From assembly GCA_026874595.1 (NCBI GenBank), contig CM049321.1, positions 45,687,797 through 45,751,796 on the forward strand: a DNA stretch of 64,000 bases. Direction: 5' to 3'. The stretch comes from Sipunculus nudus (Eukaryota > Annelida > Sipuncula > Golfingiida > Sipunculidae). A program made the translations under genes and the position numbers. Positions 1 through 12,985 of the stretch are shown here, one piece after another; positions within the stretch are counted from its first letter, which is position 1, and each line of letters starts with the position of its first letter. The notes below the pieces were generated by a model. It worked only from the letters and a program-made list of their open reading frames with translations. It was not told where the DNA came from and ran no database searches.

Positions 1-850
1 CAAATAATACCATGCAGTCACCTATGGCATTTTTCAGTTCAATTTTAATGATAAAGAAGTAAATCATATTATTCATTACTAATCATTAGGGATTATATGA
101 AGGAAATTAATGATAGACAAAGATGCAGTTGATAATATTAATCTAGATTCCTACTGTGTCTAGTGTGTACATTGATGTGAAATTAGTCCAAAATGAAATT
201 TTTACAGTTATTTTTTAATATAAATAAAAGCCATAAAACCAGGTACTTATGATCATTATTTAAATGTGTGAATTTTGTATATTCTGGATTCTCAACATCA
301 TTGTTTGGTGAAAACTGAATAAATACCAGACATGGTGCGAATACTTTGTAATTGTATTTAAATACGAATATGATTATGTACTCCATTATAAAATTTCTTG
401 CATAAAGAATGGGAATTCAGGTAAAAATGAAAGTATATGAATACTCGTGCAAATACTTTCAAAATGTATTCATGGATGCATTCATGAATATATTCTTTAA
501 TATTATTTTAATAATCATATATGTTATATTTCATTTTAAAAAATCATATGATTCTCTTATTATTTTTAATAAAAATTATATTTGGGACAATATTTGTAAA
601 ATTTTTAATAAATAGTTCAACTCTTATATTATATGTTCTGCTTATAAGTTATATGGCCAAGTCAAAATCTGTGTGACAGTAGTACTCCATTTGTTAATAA
701 AATAAATGAAATCAATCCTCTTCCCTGTCTCCAAAGGTACTATCAAAATCATACATAAGCTAAACAACAACAACTCATAATACAGCTTATATTTATTACC
801 ACACAAAACCAGCATGTGCCTCATTTCTAAATAATATTTTTTTATCATAT
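1..850. other. AT-rich intergenic, nothing recognised
   Basis: Very AT-rich sequence. Short open frames on both strands are low-complexity (I, F, Y, N, K rich) with no recognisable motif. I see no gene, RNA or repeat boundary here. Confidence 0.6.
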
Positions 851-851
851 A

Positions 852-962
852 TAACAGCTGAGCGTCGTGACCCATAGGTCCCTTGTTTTCCTGTAAGCAC
901 CATTGATTTAATTTTCACAGCATGTAAACATAAATATTTAGTTTGTCTAAATCTGAAATTTG
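852..962 (-). repeat. Helitron-like 5' terminus, reversed, plus inner fragment
   Basis: Read on the minus strand, this contains the 5' terminal signature of the dominant repeat family (a GGGTCACGACGCTCAGCTG-type string at 855-882). It is followed on the plus strand by the 'aattttcacagcat' inner module also present at 43190 and 53100. This is probably a truncated or rearranged copy, because no matching 3' end is nearby. Confidence 0.55.
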
Positions 963-2100
963 AAAATAAAAGCTTGAAAATTAAGCTAGTTTTAAGCTGG
1001 TCACTTGCTTTGATTACAGATGCAGGGTCCCACTCCAGGTCACTGGAAGTCAGCTATGCCAGGGTTTCTGATTTGTTACAGTCACTGGGGGAGATCCCCT
1101 GCTGTGACAGGTGTACAGTTATTCTCATATCACCAACCCAATCACCCCCCCCCCCCCGCAAACCCAACCCACCAAGTGTTATGCACTAATTGTTATTGTT
1201 TTCACTGTATCTCCTTAATTGTAATGCTGTTTCCACTCCGATATGCAAAAACTTTCCTTGAAAAAATAATTCAAGGTGTAATCAAGAAGATGCAATGTTG
1301 TGTAATGTAACATTTTTAAAGAAATCAAATTTCTTTTAAATGATTTTAACAAATATAATTGAACCCATCAGTATGCTTAAATTATTATAAAATATGAAGC
1401 ACATTATGAATAAATAAAGACACAATTAAAAATTGTGAAATCTAAATCAAGTATTATTTTTAGATATTTATTGTTTTGCAGATTTAAAAGATATATTTTT
1501 GTGGTAAAAAATAAATAAACATTTGTATGCATGATGTGGTGTTATCTGACAAGATTGAGATTTATGATGATGCAATTGAGAATTATGAATTAACTTTTAT
1601 ATTCAGATATATATGTTAAATTGGAAATGTATAGAAATATAAACTTAAATTAGAAAATAATTTATGTGATAAAAAAATGAGGATTTAATACAAACATTTG
1701 TTCATTATTTTCCTGCCTCAGCAGAATTTGAGATCAGGCTTTGTTTGCCCTGTTTTATGTTGTTTATTAGCTCTATTTAAACTGTATACATTTCATAAAA
1801 AATACATATATATTTAATAATATATATTATACAAAAAAATAGATTCGATTGAACTACTGAAATGTCAACAGTTATTCGAAAAACCAACTAATGATCATGG
1901 TAATAGTACAGATCATTTGTTCACAAACTGCTCACATGCTTTAGTTTCAACATTAGGAAACACATGGTCAGGTCACAAAATATTTCTTGCAACAATTTCC
2001 TGCTCATCAATACAAACCAATCATATAAACCAACCATGGCCTTTATTACCTCTTCCTCTTACACTTTATCTCCATTTGATATTATTTTAGATTTTTATCT
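963..2100. other. AT-rich intergenic with a C run
   Basis: No gene recognised. A run of 13 C lies at 1145-1157. Two overlapping short plus-strand frames (974-1310) look like chance frames across the C run. Confidence 0.5.
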
Positions 2101-2111
2101 TCAAGGTTAAC

Positions 2112-2606
2112 GTCAGCTGAGCACAGTGACCCATAGGTCCCTTGTTTTCCTATAAAATCGGTTAATGCAGATACCATAAAAGTAAGCCCAATCCGATAAA
2201 GTTTGATATGTGACTGATTCTTACTTGCTTAGTTAGGAGCTGCTATTTCTGAAAGTTTCTGAGTTAGCTTGGGTTAACGTACAGAGGACGGTGGACGGCC
2301 GACAAAGCGCCATCGCATAAACTCACAGGTTAACTAAAAATTAAGATTAAATATTAAAAAGAATAAGGGTTATTATAATGTAAGTATATTTTAATGTGGT
2401 AACATGATGTGATTAAATACTAATAACAAAAATAAGGCACGTTAGGGTGTATTAATACATTGTGCCATACAATATGTCCAAATTAAAACAAATATAAAAG
2501 TCCATACATATGAATCATGGCATTGATTATATGCCGAACATAGTCCCGTGTTTACCCAACGTCTGTCTCGATTTTAAGGTCTGTCAGTGGGGGGGGGGGG
2601 GGGGGG
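2112..2606. repeat. Two repeat-family termini and a G run
   Basis: At 2112-2160 is a reversed 5' terminus of the Helitron-like family (GTCAGCTGAGC followed by a GTGACCCAT-type string). At about 2280-2335 is the end of a second family: GGACGG-rich text, then GCCATCGCATAAACTCACAGG, which resembles 31790-31850. A run of 18 G lies at 2589-2606. Confidence 0.45.
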
Positions 2607-2659
2607 ATGTTCACATCTGATTGTTCTTACATACAGTAGTCTAACAGGGAAAAAAACCG

Positions 2660-3478
2660 AGTCACCAATGGGTCATGACGCTCAGCCAACTGACATGTTG
2701 ACAATATGTCCTTGCACAGGCAACTAATTAAGTTAATGTTGGTGGCATCATAGTTCATGCATATTAGCACAAGTTCAACAAGACTCATAAGCACACCAAA
2801 TTTGATGACAATCCATCCAGCCGTTCCTGAGGGATCTGGCAATTTGTGTGCATTTTGCATTTTTTCTGGGGTGCTCAAACATGGACTGTAATGCAGATAA
2901 TACAGGTCACTGCGACCTAATTTCAGGTTTCTGAGGAGAACTTGTGCCCTGTTAACAGACAACTGCCTCTTTAAAAGTTTCAAAAGTATAGAAAAAAAAT
3001 TCTTAAACATTTAAAAAAAATCCAGGTGGCACCACAAGTCTGCAGAAAATGATGAAGCACCCCATGATCAATATGAATGCAAAAAATGGTGATGATCAAT
3101 GCATCAGTTGTACAGATAATTGAGCTTTTGTATCAAATTCTTAATTTTTTGGCCTCTAATTCTGAGCCCAATAGCTTTGAGAATATGAGTAACAGAGACC
3201 TAGTTTCTGGTATCTTTAGAGACTTTTCATGGGCCTCCCTTTCAAGAAAGAGGATTCTAGGTCTAGTCCTACTATTTGCTCCCTGTAAACATATTAATGC
3301 ATCTTTCAAGGTCTCAAAAATAGAGAGAAAAAACGTAAAAAAAATGAAAAATACAGGTGGCGCCACCAGTCTGCAGAAACTGATGAAACACTCCATGATC
3401 AGTATTCATGCATAGAATCATGGGGATCAATGCATTAGTTGTTCAGATACTTGAGCTTTTGCATCAAATTTTCCATTT
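2660..3478 (+). mobile_element. Helitron-like element, 5' half with 335-bp core units
   Basis: Starts with the family 5' signature (CAATGGGTCATGACG, then GCTCAGCCAACTG at 2680-2692) and runs collinearly with the start of the copy at 39859. It then holds about 1.4 units of the core repeat: CAGGTGGC occurs at 3023 and again at 3354, a period of 331 bp. The perfect palindrome GGTGGCGCCACC is at 3356-3367. No 3' hairpin follows, so the copy appears truncated near 3478. Short open frames here (2627-3415) are repeat-derived. Confidence 0.65.
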
Positions 3479-4129
3479 GTCTTGTGTCATTTTGCTTGGA
3501 GACTGTTGAAGAAGATGCCTGCCAGTTCAGCCTCCCTTGAAGGGTATTTTCCAATTATGGATATATGCAACAAAAGCTATGGAACAGATTAGGCATCCAG
3601 AAGGCAGCCAAGATGGTTACCTGTTACAGATTCTTTCGAGGCAGTCATGAGAAAGATTGGCAAAGCTCCTGATTTAATATCAGTGTTATGGACATTCAAA
3701 ATAGGTAACATCAGTAAAAAATATAAGCAACTGATGTATTATTTAGCAGGTGATTACTTGATCACTTGGTGTTGTTTTGGGTGTTACAAAATTTAATATT
3801 CAATACATATCATTCAAAATACATTAAAGATATGTAGTATTATTTTTATGCATGACACAATATGTGCTTTTTGCGTTTGTCACAAACAAAAACTCAGTAA
3901 CACACCTGTTTCTTTTTTTTTTACAATTTCATAGATTTTGCCAGAAAACTCCGTATATTCCACTTGAATATTGCGGGTGAGAAAATGCCACCCAACCCTG
4001 CTAATAACTTAGAAAAATTGCAAAATTCAGATCTGATTTGGGTAAACAATTGAATCTTCATTAAATAAAGTTATATCACTGAAGAAATTCTCTCGCTTCA
4101 GCATTTCCAATAAATTTATTTGTGAGCAA
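3479..4129. other. Intergenic, nothing recognised
   Basis: Unique-looking sequence. No protein motif, RNA gene or repeat family was recognised by eye. Confidence 0.4.
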
Positions 4130-4523
4130 AGTGCCTTATGTTTAGGCCCATAATATCAAGAATTTAAGCAAAACTGACCTAATTTCTGGTATTTAGCAAA
4201 TGTATGAAGGAATATGTTTGTAAATATTATAAAAAAACGATCAGCGGTAATGATATCATGCAGTCCTGTAGTGTAACAATGGGTTTTTAATGGAACACTG
4301 AGGGTTTTTCCTAATATAACAATGGAACGAAGATCTAGTGACCCAATATTTGATAGGATAGGGGTTTTCTTGAGACATCTAACAGTAAATTTTGGATTCG
4401 CAGATGCAGCAGTTTTAAAACGTGCCCTGTAATAGCTGGCCGGCCAGACAGACCGACAGCCGAATGAACAATGGACAAAGGGCCATGACTATAGCTGAGA
4501 TAACTTATAGTCAGCTGAGCTAA
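4130..4523 (+). repeat. Helitron-like 3' module with terminal hairpin
   Basis: This roughly 390-bp module also occurs at 28461-28837, 37990-38246 and (reversed) 52499-52810. Shared landmarks are 'cctaatttctgg', 'gcagtcctg', 'gtgaccca', 'acatctaacagta' and 'aaaacgtgccctg', then GGAC-rich text. It ends with arm 4495-4504 (degenerate), loop TTATA, arm GTCAGCTGAG 4510-4519, then CTAA 4520-4523. Confidence 0.7.
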
Positions 4524-4679
4524 TAACCAGCCCATGAAAATTAATAATACTCTCAGCTGTTCCCAAGGTCCCTGACATGGATCTCTTATTTCTTATACAT
4601 TTCATCAATATCTCATTTAATTATAATTTAGCCTTTACTAGGAACCCTCCACTTAACCTCAACTACATTTTCACGAAAC

Positions 4680-5070
4680 TCAAAATCGTTCGATTATAGG
4701 CAACATCCACTCATATTTCATAAGGTCACGGGTCACTAGGCTAATTTGTGGTGTCGCCGCGATAACTCCCAAAGAACATATCGGATTTGGATAAAACTCA
4801 ACAGAAATGTTAATCAATAAGATATCTCGCGTAAGTTTGATTTCCGGCAAATTCAATGCATATTTAATTAGGTCAGAGGTTACCGCGCTTTGGAGGCACC
4901 TTGGTCACTTACTAAAATTCCTATATGGATTTTCATGAAAGTCATACATAGTTACCAATAGAGTTTCTCACCTGAATTACAATCTCGTCGAAATTCACAT
5001 ATATTAAATGAGGTCAGAGGTCCCCAGATACACGATTGGCGTATTATGCATGTTTACGGACCTCTTGTTT
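4680..5070 (+). repeat. Dispersed tandem-unit repeat with AGGTCA motifs
   Basis: Paralogous to 55540-55975 on the same strand and to 36640-37075 reversed. Units of about 140 bp each end near 'ttaatgaggtca'. A DR1-like pair AGGTCACGGGTCA is at 4723-4735. It ends near 'cacgattggcgtattatgcat', as the 55-kb copy does. Confidence 0.65.
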
Positions 5071-5499
5071 ATAATGGTTTATTAATGTGTAATTAAATCT
5101 CATGTTTTGTGTTATAGGAATCATAGTAACCTTAGTCTTTTCTATATACTTTAGCTAAGTAGCAATGTGAATGAGATATGAACATCTGCCAAATCACTTA
5201 GTGGGAAAACGGAATATAATTCTGCAGATGTAGATGTACGACTTTATGTAGCATTGAACGAGGATGCGGTAAGCTCCATCAAATATATTTGGAAAATCAT
5301 GCAAATGATGGAAGAACTGGAAAAACAAATCTACATAAGTGGCACTACCCGCAGCATGCACGGAGGTACAAGCTACAATATGTCATTAATCCTGATAGCC
5401 TCAGTAATCCGGAGATATTCGGTAGAGAAAAAAAAACATACACTTAAAAACATCATGCTTTTTGAAATGTGTAAATTTTAGGGTTCTGCAAGGAAACCG

Positions 5500-5612
5500 A
5501 TTTTAAATAATTCAACTCAATGCAGACTCAGTCAGGCAGAAGGGCTTTAAAATATTTTTAAATAATTCAACTCAATGCTGACTCAGTGAGCCAGAATAGC
5601 TTTAAAATATTC
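5500..5612 (+). repeat. Short tandem duplication, about 56 bp
   Basis: Two adjacent copies of a segment beginning 'ttttaaataattcaactc' and ending 'gctttaaaatat', differing at a few positions. The flanks are unique. Confidence 0.7.
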
Positions 5613-5689
5613 AGATTCCCACATCACCCTCTCAGGTTCTCGGATTTACGGTTATCATTTAGGTGTTACTGAAAGAAATGGCTTTCGCT

Positions 5690-6180
5690 AAATAACTACC
5701 CTAGAAACTATAAGTCACAGTGACCAACTTTCTGCTTTCAAAAAAAGGACCTATCCGGATAAAATTCTTGCAAAATGGAACAGTTACAGGTGGCGCAATC
5801 AGCTTTCAGGAACTATTAAAACTAGTCTTGATAAATGTTAATATGTAGTTATAATAGACTAGATGAAATCACAACTAAGAAACTGATACGATTGCTCGAC
5901 TAGAGGCAAAATGTGAGGAAATTCTGAGAAAATAAAGGTGGCACTACAAGTCTCCAGGACCTGATGAAACAATTTGTTTACTATAAGCTCATCAGATTTC
6001 AGGAAAACAGATTGAAACACGTCTGAGAAACTGATCTTGGTGTACGAGGAGATTTTTAAATGAACTCCTCAGATATTAGGTTAGTTGTTTCTAGGTGCAA
6101 TGGTTCCGAGTTTAGCCCTGTATAGGGCGGACAAAGAGAGGCTCAAGTCAACTGAGCCAAAAAGAAACTCGCAAAACATT
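5690..6180 (+). repeat. Degenerate Helitron-like core units
   Basis: Contains two diverged copies of the 'caggtggcgc...tctgcaggaactgatgaaac' stretch that marks the 335-bp core family (near 5790 and 5938). It ends with a decayed terminus, 'gcggacaaagagaggctcaagtcaactgagcc'. Confidence 0.5.
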
Positions 6181-6889
6181 AACATATTCAAGACCATTGC
6201 TTTTAAAAGTTTAGAATATATATTGAAGAACAAGCATAAGATGTGAGTAATCTCATAAATTGGTGAAGAGTGGTAACTTTATGTTTAACTTTTCAACTAG
6301 AAAAAAAAATCAGTAAGTTGATCATCTACATCTTTTTGATAACATTATATAACACATCAGCTGGACGCAGGCATAAACAATGGCCATCAAACTAATTATT
6401 AACGACTTTCTCCTTTTGTTTAAGTAGTGTCACAGTACAGTGAATTAAATTTAAAAGATATGAATTAAACAAATGGACCCATTCAGTTGGAGTGTGTGTG
6501 TGGGAGGGGGGGGGGGGGTGAGGAAATAACTCTTGTTACTGGATGACTTACATGCTGAACTGGACAGTGAAACGTAAACAATTATACTGTTATTTTATAT
6601 TTGTTGTCATATTTGTAAACTTCTGTACTGATCGGGAAATAGGTGGGGTCGGTAGTCCAATACAACAAATCTGTCCATTCAAAATTAGCACGATTTCAAG
6701 GGAAAAATTATTTATTATAATGAATTTAAAAGTTTAGGCCAAAAGTGATAAGATTGTAGTATTTGAAATTTGATTGGTTGCAAAAGAATTACAAATCTAT
6801 GATATTAGTGATGACCTGATTTGGGTGATGTTTATCATATTCTGCAAGATGGCTGCATAACTGAGATACGTAATTTTTTTTTCAGTTCA
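6181..6889. other. Intergenic, nothing recognised
   Basis: AT-rich, with a TG tract and G run near 6492-6518. A 64-codon frame at 6543-6737 has no recognisable motif and is probably chance. Confidence 0.4.
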
Positions 6890-7078
6890 AAGTGGCCGGT
6901 CTCATGCTCTTTGCAATCACAAGCACCGGTGTGGATATTATATTAGATTGTTGTAGGCCTAATGGTTACGTTGGGTGCCTCTTAACTGATGAGTTGCAGG
7001 GCGGTCGGATGGATGGCGGACAAAGACCCATCTCGAAAGCCCAGCCTGATTGGAATTCAGTCAAGCGAACCTGAATTA
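6890..7078 (+). repeat. Decayed Helitron-like 3' end
   Basis: Contains 'ggtcggatggatggcggacaaagacccatc', then a decayed stem (CTGATTGGAATTCAGTCAAG) near 7045-7065. This parallels the 3' terminus of the dominant family but with mutations. Confidence 0.4.
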
Positions 7079-8799
7079 AGGCGGTGTTATGCTTCTGTAT
7101 TTGTGGACTGGGCAAAATGTTAATTTATTTGATTTCGGCTGCTTTTAATTCAGCAGGGATCTCAGTTTGGGGATACGGTATCCCTGTTATCCTCAAATAG
7201 TAGATCTTGTGTTGTTGTGGTAATGGCGTAAGTTTCTTTATGCTGACTTAAAATACGATATTATGCATCTGCATAATTCCATTTTGGTTTTCATTTACAT
7301 AACATAGAATTCACATGGTCTTCTTTTCATTGATATCCTGGCGTTCACAAGATACGTTGCCTACCGCACATGTGTCTCCCGAGTGCGTATTCATCACCAC
7401 TGCTGGGTCATGACACCGACAAACCCCGCAAAAGCCAACGTTTGTGTCCTAAAAATATTTCAAGTTCTATCCTATCAAACCATACTTGTAATAACAGAGT
7501 TTTTTATTTGACAGCCAGAAGTATCTTCCGATTTTCTCCGATATATATAGGCATTTTAAACAAAACATTTTCTAGTTTCTACAATTGGTTTGTAGAAATA
7601 TATTTCCACCCACTATATACTGACCCGGCTGAGATACATTGTATTTAATGGAATTTTAAAATCTAACAGTCGGCAAGTGCACATAAAGATATATTTACCA
7701 CCCAGCGTTGTTCCTGTCTACTTGTGTCCTAAATATAAATTTAAGATCTATCTTATAAAATTAATATAAAGTTTAAACATTCTTGTAATTATCGAGTTTT
7801 TTTACTAGCGGAATATTGAATTTTTAATGGTTTTTAAACCTAAAAGTCGGTCAGTGTTCATAAAGAAATATTAACCACCCAGCATTGTACACGTTTAAAT
7901 TATATTGCAGAAAATTAAGAAAAAATCTATTCATACCCATAAATACGGGAGAATTCTTTGTCTCTTAGGGTAATAATGTTCCTCAAAATTCAACATTCCT
8001 AATTTATATATATTAAATTACTCCGATTCAGTGCAGGCTAACAACGGTGATATGTCTTAACTAATGTTGTGGCAAGTACTTATTATTATGCATTAATTAT
8101 TTCAGTCTTTACAAAATATATCATCATAAAAATGAATCTTCAAACAAATAAATAAATCTACTAGCCCACATTATAGAACCATGCACATAATGAAGAAAAT
8201 GAAACAACAGAAAAGGCCCCCCTCCCCCTAAAAAAGGAGAACAAATGAATTTTGATCTTTTTGCACTCTGGGGAATCTGACAAATTCCACCCACAAACAT
8301 TGTGACCAAACTGTTTAGATGATTATAAACACATTAACACTTACAAACCTTTCGTCCTTACAGGAGGCAGCTTAATGCTGATTTTCACTTTTTTTTCACG
8401 ACTTTCAGAGGCCATGTAGCGGAAGGTAAACTGCTAAAATAATAATAAAAAAATGTTTTCCTAAATTTCTCCTCCAGGTACATATTTTGAGGGGGTTAAC
8501 ACATGATGTTAGTATTAAAACCACCCTTAAAGAAGTGGATTTTTTATCAACTACTTTTTAACCTCGCATTATAAACGATTATAAGTTTTTGTTTTTATGG
8601 TGTAAAAATTTAATCAACCGTGCTTACTAGAATAAAAAAATTTCCAGGCTAAAGTGGTCTAAAACTTAAGGTAATAATTTTACATTTATGCTTTTAACTT
8701 TCTGAAAACTTTTCTGATTTCTGGTATACAATTAAACCTAAATTATAAATAGATATATTGTTGAAATAGGCTCCTCAGATTAAACAATTATTATGTCAA
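7079..8799. other. Intergenic, nothing recognised
   Basis: Long AT-rich stretch. Two similar segments ('cagtcggcaagtgcacataaagatatatttaccacccagcgttg' near 7670 and a like one near 7845) hint at an old local duplication about 180 bp apart. No gene recognised. Confidence 0.4.
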
Positions 8800-9073
8800 G
8801 TTAGTAAATATTTTTACTGAATTTTGACACGGCGCATTGTATTTTGACCCATAACTTCAATAATTTATGCGAATTGACCTAATTTCTTGCATGGACATAT
8901 GATATATACGTGGAAATATTTGTTCCAAATAAGGACAATACAATCCCCGTGATTTTCATGTTGGGAAGGAGAACTCGGTATCACCTAACTGCATGTAGAA
9001 TTTTGTTAACGGACGGACGACTGACAAAGGACCATTGCTATTGCTCAGATGATTTTTTGTCAGCTAAGCTTAA
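8800..9073 (+). repeat. Helitron-like 3' end shared with the ZNF duplication
   Basis: Contains 'gacccataacttc', 'gacctaatttcttg' and GGACGGACGACTGACAAAGGACCA, then arm 9044-9053, loop TTTTT, arm GTCAGCTAAG 9059-9068. The downstream junction matches that at 15453 next to the paralogous zinc-finger gene. This suggests the insertion predates the duplication. Confidence 0.6.
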
Positions 9074-9498
9074 AGCTTGAAAAGTAAACAAACAAACAGC
9101 CATACAGACAAACTCGTACCACGAACATAAATGTTTCTCCTGTTTGTGATCACTGGCCTGCTCACACTAACTAGGTCATGGAAGCATTTGCCAGAATGCC
9201 GTCATATATTCTGGTTGTTCAGGTTGTTCAGCCGTGACAAATTTCTTGCATTTCTTATTAAATCACGCATTACATATTTTCACCAAATGCTACAAGTATA
9301 TATTGAGAGAAACAGTCATAAAAATACATTGACTGCACTGCCTCCAGTTATATGGCAGCGTAATTCTACTGTTCTATTCATGTTTCCGATAAGAATATAT
9401 TTGTTAACATGCGCAAACTAAATTTACTTCATTTTTAAAATTCGCTGTGTGACCCTGTTAGTTCTAAGGCTTGTTTAATATTTGCAAAGTTGCTCAAA
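9074..9498 (-). other. 3' flank of ZNF pseudogene, paralogous to 15457-15860
   Basis: Shares long similarity with the 3' flank of the intact gene at 16089-17546, for example 'gatcactgg', 'cactgcctccagttatatggcag' and 'attcatgt'. This is probable 3' UTR or flank carried along by the gene duplication. The 96-codon plus-strand frame here is antisense to it and not supported. Confidence 0.6.
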
Positions 9499-11010
<1,512 letters not shown>

Positions 11011-11061
11011 CTTCCGCCAAAAAAAAAAACTGCTGATATTAATTTTATAATTTGACAGAGT

Positions 11062-11124
11062 ATGAATAAACCAAATATTTGCCAGTCAAGGATGACTGGA
11101 CTGGCAAATAATTGGTTTATTCAT
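11062..11124. repeat. 26-bp inverted repeat (hairpin)
   Basis: Arms 11062-11087 and 11099-11124 pair with one mismatch around an 11-nt loop. The hairpin lies in the presumed upstream intron of the zinc-finger pseudogene. The corresponding intron of the intact paralogue (upstream of 17566) shows no such hairpin. Confidence 0.75.
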
Positions 11125-12650
11125 TTTTTATGCAAATTGCAGGAATAAAAAAGGCACATGACTGCATCGATCAATTGGCAAGAGGTTTTGCTGATAATTT
11201 TTTAAATGTAAAAAGACGCTTATCGAAACTTTGATTAGCAAAATCAGTTCAAGCCATTGTATAAATATTTATTAAAGTTGCTAAAGACTTGCGCCGGCTT
11301 GTGACGTCGAACGCCAATGAATACTCCTGATTTGTAGCAATTTAATCCTTGTAAATCACCTGTTCACAAAAAAAATTTTTTTTAAACATACTGGATACAA
11401 GTAATTACTGAGTGAAGCGGCCTCAGTTCTGCTTCCAGGTCCCATCTTATTTTTAATCATCCGTCTAAACATTACCCGAACCGAGTCACACAACAGATCA
11501 ATAATCATTACTGCATTTTCACTTCTCTCTTATCTTTCATACTGTGCATTTATTTTGTTTTAAAGTTGCTTTAAAATTACTATAACCAGTAATATACATA
11601 TAAGAAAAGTTTTAATCTATTAAACATCGTAACATTATTAATATTCTCTGACCGTTACTGCATGTACAGTGTTAAAATTAGCCCTGATTGTAAAGTGTAC
11701 ATGGCCAGCAGAGTTCCTCCTTATGGTAAACATGACACCAAATGCCCGAGGCTCATATAGTTTCCTCAAACTATCATGTGAAGGCCTCCCTAAAGCTGGA
11801 ACAGAAACATGAGTATTATACTCAGGTGCAACCTCGGTTGGCAGTCACTGGTCCGGGATGGGTTGACTTTTTTGTTTGTTTAGCTCAGGACTTCCAAGTG
11901 AAGACTTGGAAGACTTATTATTTTACACGCGGTTCTAATGTTAACGACCCATGAATATGGAAAACACGTGTATGTTAAAGAGAGGACAACAAAATTCAAC
12001 CAAATGCCAATACGTTTGGTTTACGACAGACTGATATAAGAAATGACATTTATACCAGTAAAACTGGAGATTGTTCATACAGCACGGCCTGAATGGGAAA
12101 ACTGTATGTTAAACCTGGAATTTACAAGGTGATTGGTATGCGTATTTAGTGCGCAAAAATCACTCCAAGCAGCGTGCTGATACGGACTACACATACGGAG
12201 TACGCATGCGGGTAGATAGCCTTATTTAATGGGACTCAGTATTATTAGGCACTGCCATGTATTGAGTCCGATAGCAATACAGTGAGAGTTTCTACAATAT
12301 AAGCCACGGAAGATACAACGGATCTTTTTACCAGAGGCATGTCAGTGGGTTTGTAGGAACCGAGAAGAACAGTCGAATGGGCGCATTTGAATACCTCACT
12401 GGAAGCCTCGCTGGCTCGAGTGATTGACAGACTTTTGTTAAATTTTGTTTCAACGGGCCCAGCTCTAAAGAGTAACGGGTAATAAACACCTCCGGTAAAA
12501 TATATAATTATTATATATAAAAGCTCAAAATCGGTCATCAAATGGATCGAAGACATTCCAGATAAGCAACTATTCCTTTTCTTTGGTGGAATTCTATCCT
12601 TCGAATAGTAAGAAGTCCCTTCCAACAATGAATACTCATTTATATACTTA
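11125..12650. other. Intergenic, one unrecognised minus-strand frame
   Basis: No recognised gene. A 127-codon minus-strand frame at 12245-12628 begins at ATG and has ordinary composition, but I recognise no domain. It could be a relic or chance. The rest is AT-rich with no evident repeat family. Confidence 0.35.
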
Positions 12651-12659
12651 ATAATTTTA

Positions 12660-12860
12660 AGCTATACCGATCCCGAGTTGCTCCTGTGCAGTCCTAAAAC
12701 TGCCACAAACAGAGCGGACTCAAGCGGACCGGACCGGACTACTCAGGACCGGTCCTGAAATATCAAAACGCCAACTGCCGCAAACTGAGCGGACCGGACC
12801 GGATAGAAGTCCGGTCCGATCTCGTCTCGTCTCGTCCGCTTTGTGTGCGGCCTACTTAAG
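12660..12860. repeat. GC-rich inverted repeat, possible hAT-like remnant
   Basis: A left part with AGCGGAC and GGACCGGACCGGACT (about 12690-12740), and a right part reading AGTCCGGTCCGATC...GTCCGCTTTGTGTGCGGC (about 12806-12850), are roughly inverted copies of each other. 'CTCGT' is repeated inside. No clear target duplication was seen. Confidence 0.4.
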
Positions 12861-12985
12861 CCAATACATTCTGCCTTACCAAGGCCACAACGGTTGTTGA
12901 CGGACGTCCGGACCGCCGACGGAGAAAGGACCATCACTACCGTTCTTATGTCTAATAAGCAGCTAAGCTGAACACCAGAACAAGT

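Noticed and set aside
12245-12628. 127-codon minus-strand frame as a real gene
   Set aside because: It starts at ATG but shows no domain, no acceptor or donor pattern and no neighbour support; kept only as a note.
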